This document shows positions 37,049-44,652 of a stretch of 55,098 nucleotides of DNA, piece after piece. Position 1 is the stretch's first letter; every line of letters begins with the position of its first letter. Below the pieces are notes generated by a model that worked only from the letters and a program-made list of their open reading frames with translations, made no database searches and was not told the DNA's origin. The DNA comes from CAYIHX01 sp964363305 (GTDB taxonomy: Bacteria; Bdellovibrionota; UBA1018), in contig CAYIHX010000026.1 in NCBI GenBank assembly GCA_964363305.1, positions 1 through 55,098 on the forward strand, given 5' to 3'. The position numbers were made by a program, and so were the translations under genes.

Positions 37049-37923
37049 CTCCCCTGACGATTACGCTCAACAAGCTACGCCTCTTCCTCAGCCTCGATCA
37101 CCGCGAATGGCGAGGCCTTCTCCAGCTTTCGGAGCGAGAGTACCAGAAATGTCGCGATGATCTCGACCGGACTCCGGCTGAGGCGGTGTTCGCATTGTGC
37201 GATGCCCTCCATATCGGCATCGAACAACTTTGGGCAGGCAATATCGATTTTGAGAGCGTCCTGGCCCATTTCTACGAGACCCCCCATCACCTGCCTGAGA
37301 GATATAGGCAGGGCGCCTTCAGTAAAGTGCGCACCATCAGGAACACCTTGAATTTTGTTGAATCAGTTTCTGGATATGATCTTCGGCACCATGCGCTCAT
37401 GGCCATGCAAACCAAAGAATCGACCCTTCTTGATTTGGATGCGCCCGTGAACCTTCACATGGTGTCGGATCTGTTTTCATACCTCCGAAGGCACGGTTTT
37501 CGCGACGGACACTTTTTTGAGGTGGGGGTGAACTCCGTGGCTCTCAACAAAAACACCCTTCTCGCTCATGAGCTGGATGGTACTCGAAGACCGAAAGAAC
37601 TCTATCAAAAGCTCATCGAGGAACTGACCCCGTTCTTTGAGCGTAATTGCGATTATCAAATCGTGAAGCTGACTCAGGCAGAGTGTCTGATTGAATCCAA
37701 GATCAATCAGGAAGTCTCCGAGGCGTTAAAGACCTCGAAACCTGGCAGTATGAACGGCTGCTTGGTGAGAAAGGGGATATTGGCGTCAGCGCCCGCCTTT
37801 GCTCGCCTTCCATTTTCATCCGTGACGAAAGTTTCGTGCGTGTACGACAATGCGCCCGCTTGTCGTTTCCATGTGAAGTTTCACAAGCCATCTAAGCGAC
37901 GCGCCGTGCAGTATCAGGCTTAG
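37012..37923 (+). CDS. Paralogous regulator with degenerate HTH and V4R-like end
   Basis: About 303 residues from ATG 37012, seven bases after a perfect GGAGG; it overlaps the previous gene by 37 bases. The N-terminal region aligns in position with the XRE domain of its neighbour, but the recognition helix is poorly conserved (WRGLLQLSEREYQKCRDDLD). The C-terminus again ends with C-x7-C (VSCVYDNAPACRFHV). The likely model is that the upstream protein binds DNA while this one contributes sensing. Its 3' end overlaps the convergent gene at 37892 by 32 bases. Confidence 0.7.
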   Translation: MRVQIPPRHEVVTPLTITLNKLRLFLSLDHREWRGLLQLSEREYQKCRDDLDRTPAEAVFALCDALHIGIEQLWAGNIDFESVLAHFYETPHHLPERYRQGAFSKVRTIRNTLNFVESVSGYDLRHHALMAMQTKESTLLDLDAPVNLHMVSDLFSYLRRHGFRDGHFFEVGVNSVALNKNTLLAHELDGTRRPKELYQKLIEELTPFFERNCDYQIVKLTQAECLIESKINQEVSEALKTSKPGSMNGCLVRKGILASAPAFARLPFSSVTKVSCVYDNAPACRFHVKFHKPSKRRAVQYQA

Positions 37924-38635
37924 TATGATCGCCAACGATGAGCATTTGGCGCCACAGGAGTTTATAGGTAGCGGCAAGATCCAAGGCTCCGGGGCTCCAG
38001 CGCGTGAGATGGTACACCATCATTTTATCACCGGCGTAGAAGGGCATCTCAAGAGGACCCAGAGCTCGCCCTCCCAATGAGAGGCCATTGTAGCCCCAAA
38101 ACTGATAAAGTCTTTCCATTTTGAAGCGCAGGTTTCCGCCCGCGATCAACTCGCAATGCTCCATGTTTTCGTGGTGGAGAGTGTGCATAGCGAGGATCAA
38201 GTTTTTAATCTCTGGAGAAATTGCCGGATTATTCTTTGCAGCAGGATCAACGGTGTAGGAGCTGTCGTAATAAAGCTCTTTGCTGTTTTTGCGGCAATCT
38301 TCGATGACGGCGCGAATCGCTGCCTCATGCTCCGGGCCATTGCTCGCTTGGCAAAGCGTGGTAGCACCAAAAGGAAGTTTGTGGAACTCCGCACGGGAAA
38401 GCGGCATGGAGCGATACCCCATGAAGGGGACGAGCCCTTCCTCAGCGGTTTCCTTGCAAACGAGAAGGTGATCGGAAAGAAAGTCAGAGGTGTCGAAGGG
38501 AAGGACGCCGTCGAAATGGTTTGCCACGTAGCCACGCAGCTTGAGGCGGATCATCTTCCCAAATAAGTCGCGTGTTTCCCCGTTTTCCCAATTGGCGTAG
38601 GGGTACTGCAAGAGGACGAAGCGAAACGCGCTCAA
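37892..38635 (-). CDS. Possible GNAT-like N-acyltransferase
   Basis: 247 residues, cytoplasmic. The first 100 residues (RLKLRGYVANHFDGVLP, DHLLVCKETAEEGLVPFMGYR) recall GNAT-fold autoinducer or N-acyl amino-acid synthases, where a beta-bulge strand precedes acyl-donor binding. I cannot confirm acyl-CoA or acyl-ACP motifs. It is convergent with two ligand-sensing regulators, so a make-and-sense pair is an attractive but unproved idea. Confidence 0.6.
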   Translation of the reverse strand: MSAFRFVLLQYPYANWENGETRDLFGKMIRLKLRGYVANHFDGVLPFDTSDFLSDHLLVCKETAEEGLVPFMGYRSMPLSRAEFHKLPFGATTLCQASNGPEHEAAIRAVIEDCRKNSKELYYDSSYTVDPAAKNNPAISPEIKNLILAMHTLHHENMEHCELIAGGNLRFKMERLYQFWGYNGLSLGGRALGPLEMPFYAGDKMMVYHLTRWSPGALDLAATYKLLWRQMLIVGDHTKPDTARRVA

Positions 38636-38885
38636 AACTGCCTCCCGTTGGCAGAGCCGACATCAAGACGAGCAGAATGGGGCGCTAGGCTGCGTTGCGT
38701 AATCATGGGTTGGCGGCGTAGAAGGGGCCTCTCCTTGCATCCTCATCGGTCTTCTACTCTATGACTGTAGATGATTGCTCCGTGGAAGGATTGGGAGCGG
38801 ATATCGTCGCTCGTGTGGGTCAATTTCATAACGGTGGAATCGGTCAATCTTCACCGTTTCTCGATGATTGGGATGGATCGGATCG

Positions 38886-39092
38886 TCAAAAAAGCTCTTT
38901 GATGTCTACACCAAGGGCCTTGGCGATCTTCTCAAGCACGGTGAGGCTCGGGAGCTTTTTCCCGTTCTCGATCTCTGAGAGGTATCCCTTTGAAATTTGA
39001 TTCTCATAGGCGAGCTGCTCCGAAGTGAGGCCGCGTTTTCTGCGAAAGGCGGAGATTTTTCGAGCGATTCTCTTTGCAAGCGCGACTGACAT
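38886..39092 (-). CDS. Small XRE-family repressor
   Basis: 68 residues, almost entirely one helix-turn-helix domain: LTSEQLAYENQISKGYLSEIENGKKLPSLTVLEKIAKALGV, read as successive helices. Such single-domain Cro/C1-like proteins act as repressors of divergent genes. Two matching 17-bp inverted repeats lie between it and the divergent gene at 39172, one 20 bp before its own start, so it probably controls both directions. Confidence 0.88.
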   Translation of the reverse strand: MSVALAKRIARKISAFRRKRGLTSEQLAYENQISKGYLSEIENGKKLPSLTVLEKIAKALGVDIKELF

Positions 39093-39111
39093 GGTGGACC
39101 CCTCGTGACGA

Positions 39112-39128
39112 GTTCTCTGGGAGAGAAC
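39112..39128. promoter_or_regulatory. Operator O1 (17-bp perfect inverted repeat)
   Basis: GTTCTCTGGGAGAGAAC, 20 bp upstream of the XRE gene start. It has the same consensus GTTCTCTnnGGGAGAAC as O2, which is 53 bp away, about five helical turns. Confidence 0.65.
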
Positions 39129-39134
39129 ATCTTC

Positions 39135-39163
39135 TCGACACTAGGGGAGTCGCCCAGTAAACT
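39135..39163 (+). promoter_or_regulatory. Promoter of the 88-aa gene
   Basis: TCGACA (39135-39140), 17-bp spacer, TAAACT (39158-39163). The predicted transcription start is at or within a base or two of the ATG at 39172, so the mRNA would be leaderless. Confidence 0.5.
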
Positions 39164-39164
39164 A

Positions 39165-39181
39165 GTTCTCTATGGGAGAAC
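39165..39181. promoter_or_regulatory. Operator O2 over the start codon
   Basis: GTTCTCTATGGGAGAAC: arms of O1 with a changed centre. It covers the predicted transcription start and the ATG of the 88-residue gene, so repressor binding would block initiation. Confidence 0.62.
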
Positions 39182-39438
39182 CTTTAGCGAGTAGGCGATA
39201 TCTCGATCTTCTAGAAGCGGAATCGACGCGACTTAACGCTCTCGCGCAGGAGCTGGAGACCCTGAGCATGTTGGTCCGATCCCACGATCCAGAGGTGACC
39301 TTTCGGGCTACCGATCTCGACGGCCTAGCGAATCTCCTTGGCCGTTTTCAGAAGACATCAAGGAGCGTCGCGAGGCGACTCGATACGGAGTGGCGTAAGT
39401 ATGCTCAAGAGCCCGATCTTCTTTTCAAATTTGAGTGA
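39172..39438 (+). CDS. Small helical protein under XRE control
   Basis: 88 residues, mostly helical (RRYLDLLEAESTRLNALAQELETLSML), no membrane segment. Unrecognised. It has no Shine-Dalgarno sequence: a -10-like element lies directly upstream, which fits leaderless translation. The divergent XRE gene and paired operators make this look like a two-gene regulatory or toxin-antitoxin-like module, but nothing in the protein shows toxicity. Confidence 0.6.
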   Translation: MGEPLASRRYLDLLEAESTRLNALAQELETLSMLVRSHDPEVTFRATDLDGLANLLGRFQKTSRSVARRLDTEWRKYAQEPDLLFKFE

Positions 39439-39588
39439 GCGGGGATCGAGGCGACCATGACCAGACTGAATGCCCAGATGGCCCCCTTGATTCTTATGTC
39501 ACTGTCATGTGACTGAGGCATACTCCTCGAAAATATAATCATTTAATTACAGTCAGTTAGGCTCAATCCCTATGTGATCGGGAGGTAC

Positions 39589-41064
39589 TTAAGCCCAGAA
39601 CGGCACATATCGGCTGTGCTTTTTTGAGCGATTTGTCGGATCGGCCGCCTTGATCAGGGTTGCCTCAATAGTGTCGGAGATGATCCTCGAAGCAATCGAG
39701 TAGTTCTCCTCTAGAATCCGAAATCGCCCCCGGAGTGACTCATTCGACATGGGTTCACTGGATAGATACCGCAAGCAGCAGTGCTGATAGCACGCCCGAA
39801 TTTTATCATCCCTGTTCATTTGCCGAAGCGTCTTCGGAGCCAATAGAATTGCCCTGAAGTATTTCTCTTCACGAACAAATTTTGGTCCGGGTAACTGATA
39901 CAGCTCCGCTTGAGCCACCACTCGATCAATTCCGGTGCCGCGCTCTTCACAGATCTTCGCTCGCCGCATAAAGTAAGCAAGAAGTTCATTTCGAGAACGG
40001 GGACTATGATCCATCATTCGAAGGGGATCGATAAGAGTTGCCCCAGGGTTGCTGATCTCTACCCGGTCTTCAAATATCTCAACCGTCGGGCCAGTCCCAG
40101 AGATATCGAAATCTTGATGAATGAGCATGTTTGCCACCAACTCACGTACCGCGGGCTCTGGGTAGATTTTCACTTCTTTCCTGAGGGCTCTGCCGATCTC
40201 TTCATTCGACGGCAGCTGATCATTGACATATTGAATCAGTCCCTCGAATCCAGAAGCGTACCCTTTGCCTCCCTCCTGCTCTCGAATAGTATGCAGCCGA
40301 TCCCGTCCCTTATAGTGAATCACACGCACTGCTTTTCGTTTAAGAGAGTCAAATTCAGCCAAATTTTTAGCAAATAAAATTGCGCCAAGGTTCGTAATTT
40401 CAAGCCTGCCATCAGGTCTATACTGAAGCAGCTTCTCTTCCGTCAGTCGCCGAAGAATCGCGGCGCGGTCAGCAGGCAAAGGTAATCCCATAAGATCGAA
40501 GTATCGAGGATAATCGAGTAAACGCAGAGCCTCGTTCTCGTCAATGTCAGCACTTGCGACCCGAGTTTCGAAAGAAATCTGGGACGCTTTTGCCCAGAGT
40601 TGTCGCTCCTTCTCCGGATGATCCTTCAATGGCTTTTTGTAAGTGCCAACCCGGATGTATTCCTTGCCTTGGAACGCAACTGGACGGACCCGAGTAGCAT
40701 CCACCCTCAAGACAACGACCCGAAACCCGTCCGTAGACGTGAATTCATCGACCCGGAAATCCATCTGGGGATCAAGCTGAGTTGAAAGCCAGTTCTCAAG
40801 CTCTTGGGCACCCACGCGTGTATCGCGATAACGAAAATCAGTGCCTACAATCTGGAGTGTTGCATCGTCCACCCCAAACACCAGGTAGCCGAAAGGCTCC
40901 CCAGCCAAAAAAGCGGAATTAGAAAGGGCTGAAATATATTGCCCAATCTGCTCGGGTTTCGAATTGTTGTGCTTGAATTCAGCCCATTCGCATTCACGTC
41001 CATGGCCTAGTAGGCGCCGAACGACAATCTCAAGACGCGGATTATGAGCCTGTTCCGATTGCAT
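39589..41064 (-). CDS. AlbA_2 (Schlafen-like) protein with ATPase-like domain
   Basis: About 491 residues from ATG 41064; the frame is open to 41187, but the extra 41 residues look less coding. Residues 15-140 are an AlbA_2/Schlafen-type domain (ECEWAEFKHNNSKP, GYLVFGVDDATLQIVGTDF). A winged-helix segment (NLGAILFAKNL region) precedes a HATPase_c_4-like domain (YPEPAVRELVANMLIHQDF, VEIFEDRVEISNPG, RGTGIDRV). Proteins of this type are often annotated as transcriptional regulators and are frequent on mobile elements, where some have been linked to defence. Function here is unknown. Confidence 0.8.
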   Translation of the reverse strand: MQSEQAHNPRLEIVVRRLLGHGRECEWAEFKHNNSKPEQIGQYISALSNSAFLAGEPFGYLVFGVDDATLQIVGTDFRYRDTRVGAQELENWLSTQLDPQMDFRVDEFTSTDGFRVVVLRVDATRVRPVAFQGKEYIRVGTYKKPLKDHPEKERQLWAKASQISFETRVASADIDENEALRLLDYPRYFDLMGLPLPADRAAILRRLTEEKLLQYRPDGRLEITNLGAILFAKNLAEFDSLKRKAVRVIHYKGRDRLHTIREQEGGKGYASGFEGLIQYVNDQLPSNEEIGRALRKEVKIYPEPAVRELVANMLIHQDFDISGTGPTVEIFEDRVEISNPGATLIDPLRMMDHSPRSRNELLAYFMRRAKICEERGTGIDRVVAQAELYQLPGPKFVREEKYFRAILLAPKTLRQMNRDDKIRACYQHCCLRYLSSEPMSNESLRGRFRILEENYSIASRIISDTIEATLIKAADPTNRSKKHSRYVPFWA

Positions 41065-41208
41065 GAAGATTTGCACCAGCTTTCCCAATATCCTTCTACC
41101 ACATCGAAACTTTATGTGCCTCGTCCCACTGCGACGGTACTCCTCCAGTGCCAGGGGAGGAGCTCCGATCCACGTCTCATCATGCAAGCAATAGGAATAG
41201 ATCGGATT

Positions 41209-42453
41209 TTAGAAATCGAGATTTCCAAGTTCACGAGCCCTCTTCCGACCCATCACTGCCCACCCAAGAAGCACCAACGCCCCTCCCCCGCCAAGGACCA
41301 TCCCGAGCAATGCTCTCTGCGAAGAGATCCAAGGCCAAGCGAGAAGCGCGGTACCGAGTAGCTGCGCCGAGACATTCGCGGTAGAGAGCGCACTCCGAAG
41401 AACGACCGGGCCACACTGCGCCTTGCTGACCACTTGGTTCAACCAGTGCCGTTGATAGATATCCCGCAGAGCGTAGAGGCCGAAGTTGATGCTCGCGAGC
41501 AAGATCGCAATCTCCGCTCGTGGAAACACCGTCATGAGCAGGACGTTCAATGCGATGCCAAGAAACAGAAAGATCGACGCACTCCCCGGCGCTTCCGGCA
41601 CGGGCACCTTGCCGTAGAGCGCCATCATCGCGATGGGCAGCCGAATCCCTGTCGCAATGAGCGGCAGAATTCCCAAGATTTCTGGCGTAGCGAGAAGCGA
41701 CTTCAAGTAGGGAAAGAACGTCACCCCTTCAGTGCCGCTTCGCCAGCCGTCAGCTAGAACCCATAAAGTGATCGGAAGGAACACCGGGAGCACGAGCGTG
41801 CGTAACCCACGCTTCAGCTCATGAGCCGCTTGGGCGATGATTTCAAAGCGATCCTGCACTTCTTGCTCCGGCAGATGAAGGAGCAGAAGCAGCAGGGCAC
41901 ACGCCGAGAGCGCAACGGCGAGCATCATCGGCGCGAGCGGGTAGCGGCCCACGAGAAACGCGGCACCAGTTCCGGCCGTAACGCTGGCCAAGCGACTCGT
42001 GATCTCGACATGAATTGAGGAGCGTTTACTTCCCTGAGAAGTGCCGAACAACCTCTCGGCCGTGGCAAAAAGCAACTGTGAGGAAGCGCCACTTTCAAAG
42101 GCGTTGGCGAGGGCCTTGAGCCCGAAGCCTAGGAATGGAAAGGCCGGGTGGAAAGCCGCGAGCCCTAGAAACGAGAAGGCCGCGAGATCGAGAGTGACGC
42201 TGATTCGCATCGCTGCTCGGCACGACATGCGGTCGGCATAGGCCCCGGCTGGTAGATCGGCGAGGAGTGTGATCAGAGGAAGTAGAAAGAATCCCTGCAC
42301 GGTGGAGACTTCCGAAATGCCTTGGCCGAGAAGAGAGAGAAACGCGGTCATCCAGAAGATGAGGTTGGTCGACGAGCGGAGAAACAGTACTCCGAGAAGG
42401 CGGCGGTAGTAGGTCTTTGCGGGCTTATCCACTTTTAGCCTCCGGCATCGCAA
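41209..42453 (-). CDS. Major facilitator superfamily transporter
   Basis: 414 residues with about twelve membrane segments. The loop 2-3 signature appears as DLPAGAYADRMSCRAAM, and the second half begins near GTEGVTFFPYLKSLL. Drug or peptide/metabolite efflux is typical of this subgroup; the substrate is unknown. Its start overlaps the end of the XRE regulator gene by 29 bases, so the two are in one operon with the regulator first. Confidence 0.83.
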   Translation of the reverse strand: MRCRRLKVDKPAKTYYRRLLGVLFLRSSTNLIFWMTAFLSLLGQGISEVSTVQGFFLLPLITLLADLPAGAYADRMSCRAAMRISVTLDLAAFSFLGLAAFHPAFPFLGFGLKALANAFESGASSQLLFATAERLFGTSQGSKRSSIHVEITSRLASVTAGTGAAFLVGRYPLAPMMLAVALSACALLLLLLHLPEQEVQDRFEIIAQAAHELKRGLRTLVLPVFLPITLWVLADGWRSGTEGVTFFPYLKSLLATPEILGILPLIATGIRLPIAMMALYGKVPVPEAPGSASIFLFLGIALNVLLMTVFPRAEIAILLASINFGLYALRDIYQRHWLNQVVSKAQCGPVVLRSALSTANVSAQLLGTALLAWPWISSQRALLGMVLGGGGALVLLGWAVMGRKRARELGNLDF

Positions 42454-43273
42454 TGGCGATGAAGGTGTGAAACCGGCTCTGAGTCGGATCCGGATCGGGC
42501 GTCGTAGTGATCTCGTTGAGAAGGGCCTGCATGCGTTCCCGAAACTGCTGCGCCTTCTCTTCGGTGATTCGTTTGAAGACGGTGGCGCGGACGGCGGACT
42601 GATCGAGCAACATCTCAGGCGTGATCTGTTCGAGGAGACGATCTACGTTGGCGCGAATGCGGGCCCTGCGGGCCCGCTCGAAGACCTGAGTCTCGGGCAT
42701 GTAGATGTACTGAATCCGCTCGGGCGTTCGAAAGCCATTTGCGCTCTTGAGCAGATATTTTCGTTTGACGAGTTCAAGGCAGGTCGCTTTGACCTCGGAC
42801 GGAGACAGCGGCGTCCCTTGCGCAATTTTACTCGGGGTTGCCCAGTCTTCTTGGGTTCGGCTCATGCGGAGCACCTTCGCAAGGACTGTACCGGCAGCGA
42901 GGCTGTCGGCGAAGAAGGGCGCATCTTCATCGCGCAAGATCAGGGTGACGGCCGCCGGATAGGCCATGAGTTCAGCATCTTCGGTGCCTTTCTTCACGAA
43001 TTCCGACTCACCTTCTTGCGCAAGCTGGAGAAAAAGATCCTTGAGCACGGCGGTCGGCATGTGGGCTTCTCCCCACAGTAGAAGGGCTTTTTTGAGGTCG
43101 ACTCGCAGAAACCTACAGATCTTCTGAAGGTCTTCTGGGGTTGGGGTCTTCTTGTGATTCTCCCATTGGCTATAAAGAGAGGGTGAAGCGGAGAGCTTTG
43201 CCCCATCCAAAACCGCCCGGACGGTCAGTTTTCTAGCTCTACGCGCTTCAGATATTAAACTTCCTAAGTTCAT
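42425..43273 (-). CDS. XRE-type regulator with DUF4423-like C-terminus
   Basis: 282 residues. The N-terminal 70 are a helix-turn-helix (LSASPSLYSQWENHKKTPTPEDLQKICRFL). A winged-helix-like middle (TPSKIAQGTPLSPSEVKATCLELVKRKYLL) and a helical end (RRARIRANVDRLLEQITP) resemble the TIGR02147/DUF4423 regulators abundant in Bdellovibrio relatives. It stands divergent from a glycine-rich peptide gene and upstream of an MFS exporter. Repeats at 43282-43313 in the shared intergenic region are candidate binding sites. It may gate expression of the transfer operon. Confidence 0.75.
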   Translation of the reverse strand: MNLGSLISEARRARKLTVRAVLDGAKLSASPSLYSQWENHKKTPTPEDLQKICRFLRVDLKKALLLWGEAHMPTAVLKDLFLQLAQEGESEFVKKGTEDAELMAYPAAVTLILRDEDAPFFADSLAAGTVLAKVLRMSRTQEDWATPSKIAQGTPLSPSEVKATCLELVKRKYLLKSANGFRTPERIQYIYMPETQVFERARRARIRANVDRLLEQITPEMLLDQSAVRATVFKRITEEKAQQFRERMQALLNEITTTPDPDPTQSRFHTFIAIAMPEAKSG

Positions 43274-43281
43274 TTGAGTTA

Positions 43282-43313
43282 ACTTATAAGTGAAATGTTA
43301 CAAAAAGTGAAAT
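43282..43313. promoter_or_regulatory. Candidate operator between regulator and peptide gene
   Basis: Palindrome ACTTATAAGT (43282-43291) overlaps the first of two direct AGTGAAAT repeats (43289-43296, 43306-43313; 17 bp apart), just outside the regulator start. This AT-rich stretch stands out from its GC-rich surroundings. Confidence 0.4.
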
Positions 43314-43385
43314 TTACTATTGTAGGATCTCTTGGTGCGAGATAGGCCGATCCAATCAGGATCAGAACGATGTGAGGGGGATCTG

Positions 43386-43604
43386 ATGAAAAATGATGTA
43401 ATGAGAACAGTTCAGCTGATTGCGGGCACGGCCACCGGAACCGGTGGAAATTTCGTGAACCCAGTGGGCATGGATCGACAGAAAACGGGGGAATTCGTGA
43501 TGGCAAATTCAACAGAAGGCGGCGGTTCAGGCGGTAACATCATCCACAGCGGTGGCGATGGAGGCGGGCCTCGATCGGCCGTCGTCGCGGGCGGAAACAT
43601 CTAA
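43386..43604 (+). CDS. Small glycine-rich peptide (72 aa)
   Basis: ATG 43386 follows GAGGGGG at good spacing; the upstream frame to 43332 is unlikely. The product has no signal peptide. The N-terminal third is mixed (MKNDVMRTVQLIAGTATGTG), then glycine/asparagine/serine-rich repeats (EGGGSGGNIIHSGGDGGG) ending AVVAGGNI. The leader-plus-variable-core look, with an exporter and divergent regulator nearby, recalls secreted or modified peptides, but no modification enzyme is seen. It could be a signal for the transfer operon that begins 220 bases downstream, or simply a structural peptide. Confidence 0.6.
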   Translation: MKNDVMRTVQLIAGTATGTGGNFVNPVGMDRQKTGEFVMANSTEGGGSGGNIIHSGGDGGGPRSAVVAGGNI

Positions 43605-43755
43605 GTTTGGCCGTCTTGTAATCAATAAAAAGGCCCACACCTTTGACCCTTCTGCGCGAACAGAAGGAGATGCGAGCCCGGTCTCTGTCGAGACGCGCTC
43701 TCTATACACAATTCCGTCAAAGCATGTGAGCCCAAATTGATGGGTCCGAGTGGTT

Positions 43756-43781
43756 CTCGGGTGATTCGACATCACCCTGAG
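43756..43781 (+). repeat. Hairpin in the leader of the transfer operon
   Basis: CTCGGGTGAT and ATCACCCTGAG pair around TCGAC with one bulged base. There is no T-run after it. It lies between the peptide gene and the pilin gene, where it could adjust read-through into the transfer operon. The rest of the 219-base gap shows nothing clear. Confidence 0.4.
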
Positions 43782-43823
43782 TAGCCACCCTGAACTCATC
43801 GAAATGCTTGGGGGTTTGAACAG

Positions 43824-44144
43824 GTGCAATTTAAAGCATGTGTGGCGGGGAGACGTGCGTCTTTCGGCTGGGTAAAGAGTCTTGTTCTGTACGTAACTTT
43901 CTCTTGGGCGGGGGCCTGCCCCGTTTGGGCAGCCGACTTCGAACAGTCGTTGAAAAATCTGGTCACGTCGGTGACGGGTCGAATCTTTCCGATCATCGCG
44001 CTGCTCTTTCTATCAAAAAACATCATGGCTCACGTATCCGGTGATCCGAACGCGAAGAACGACACCTTCCGGGTCGTGGTCGGGATTGTCTGCTTGTTGG
44101 GCCTCGCAGGGGTTTGGAACTTCCTCGCGCAGCAAGTGCGTTGA
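43824..44144 (+). CDS. virB2: VirB2/TrbC-like pilin subunit
   Basis: 106 residues from GTG 43824 (GGGGG upstream). Long signal peptide (VKSLVLYVTFSWAGACPVWA) and two hydrophobic helices (IFPIIALLFLSKNIMAHV; VVVGIVCLLGLAGVWNFLA) separated by a short polar loop, the form of conjugative pilins. It is the first gene of the type IV secretion operon and would be processed in the inner membrane, then assembled into the pilus. The gene symbol is by analogy. Confidence 0.75.
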   Translation: MQFKACVAGRRASFGWVKSLVLYVTFSWAGACPVWAADFEQSLKNLVTSVTGRIFPIIALLFLSKNIMAHVSGDPNAKNDTFRVVVGIVCLLGLAGVWNFLAQQVR

Positions 44145-44157
44145 GGGGGTGACACCG

Positions 44158-44652
44158 ATGCGAACCTTTCGTGAGCCGACGCTCAGAAAACTCCTGACTC
44201 CCCCGCTGGTGCTGGGCGTCCCGTTTCTGCCCCTCACCGGCGTGGCGGGGGCGACCGTCCTGGTGGCGCTCATTCTTCAAGACTGGAAGTGGGGACAGGT
44301 CTCTGCCCTCGCAGTCGGAAGCTCTTCCTATGGGGTCCTCCGCTTGATCTCTCGCTTTGCCCAGCCGGGCTGGGAGGAAACGGCAGTATTCCTTTTCGAG
44401 TGGATTTTTGCTTCGCCCAGAAAGTGTCACCGAACGGTCTTAGGGAAGATGGAGTCCGGCCTCTTGCCTTTGGCGCCAGAGACGCTGGGTGAGCGTGAGA
44501 TTCTTGCGCACTCGGAGCGGTTGCTCGAAGACCTCGAACGTCTGGCGATCGACGAAGAGCAGATCATTCAGGCTGCCTGGTCTGACGAGGGCCTCATCCT
44601 GGGTCAGATTCAAGTTCAAGGGGAAGGGCTATTCACCACGCGGATGCCTTGA
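44158..44652 (+). CDS. virB3: VirB3-like protein with start of VirB4 (frameshifted fusion)
   Basis: 164 residues from ATG 44158 after GAGGGGG. The first 90 (PTLRKLLTPPLVLGVPFLPL, two membrane helices) match VirB3. After about residue 95 the sequence no longer looks like VirB3 but like the N-terminus of VirB4 (DEEQIIQAAWSDEGLILGQI). The frame stops at 44650-44652; one frame over, VirB4 continues without loss (ALPSELRRLHSFAYSLMNLP). Removing one base near 44648 would give a single VirB3-VirB4 fusion, a form known in other conjugation systems. Confidence 0.7.
   Translation: MRTFREPTLRKLLTPPLVLGVPFLPLTGVAGATVLVALILQDWKWGQVSALAVGSSSYGVLRLISRFAQPGWEETAVFLFEWIFASPRKCHRTVLGKMESGLLPLAPETLGEREILAHSERLLEDLERLAIDEEQIIQAAWSDEGLILGQIQVQGEGLFTTRMP

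Noticed and set aside
38636..38885. Possible gene in the 250-bp gap before the XRE gene
   Set aside because: The open plus-strand frame starting at 38761 runs antisense into the XRE gene and looks non-coding; no clear structure was seen.
43605..43823. Additional gene between the peptide and the pilin
   Set aside because: Short frames here have no ribosome binding site or coding character; only the hairpin at 43756-43781 stands out.
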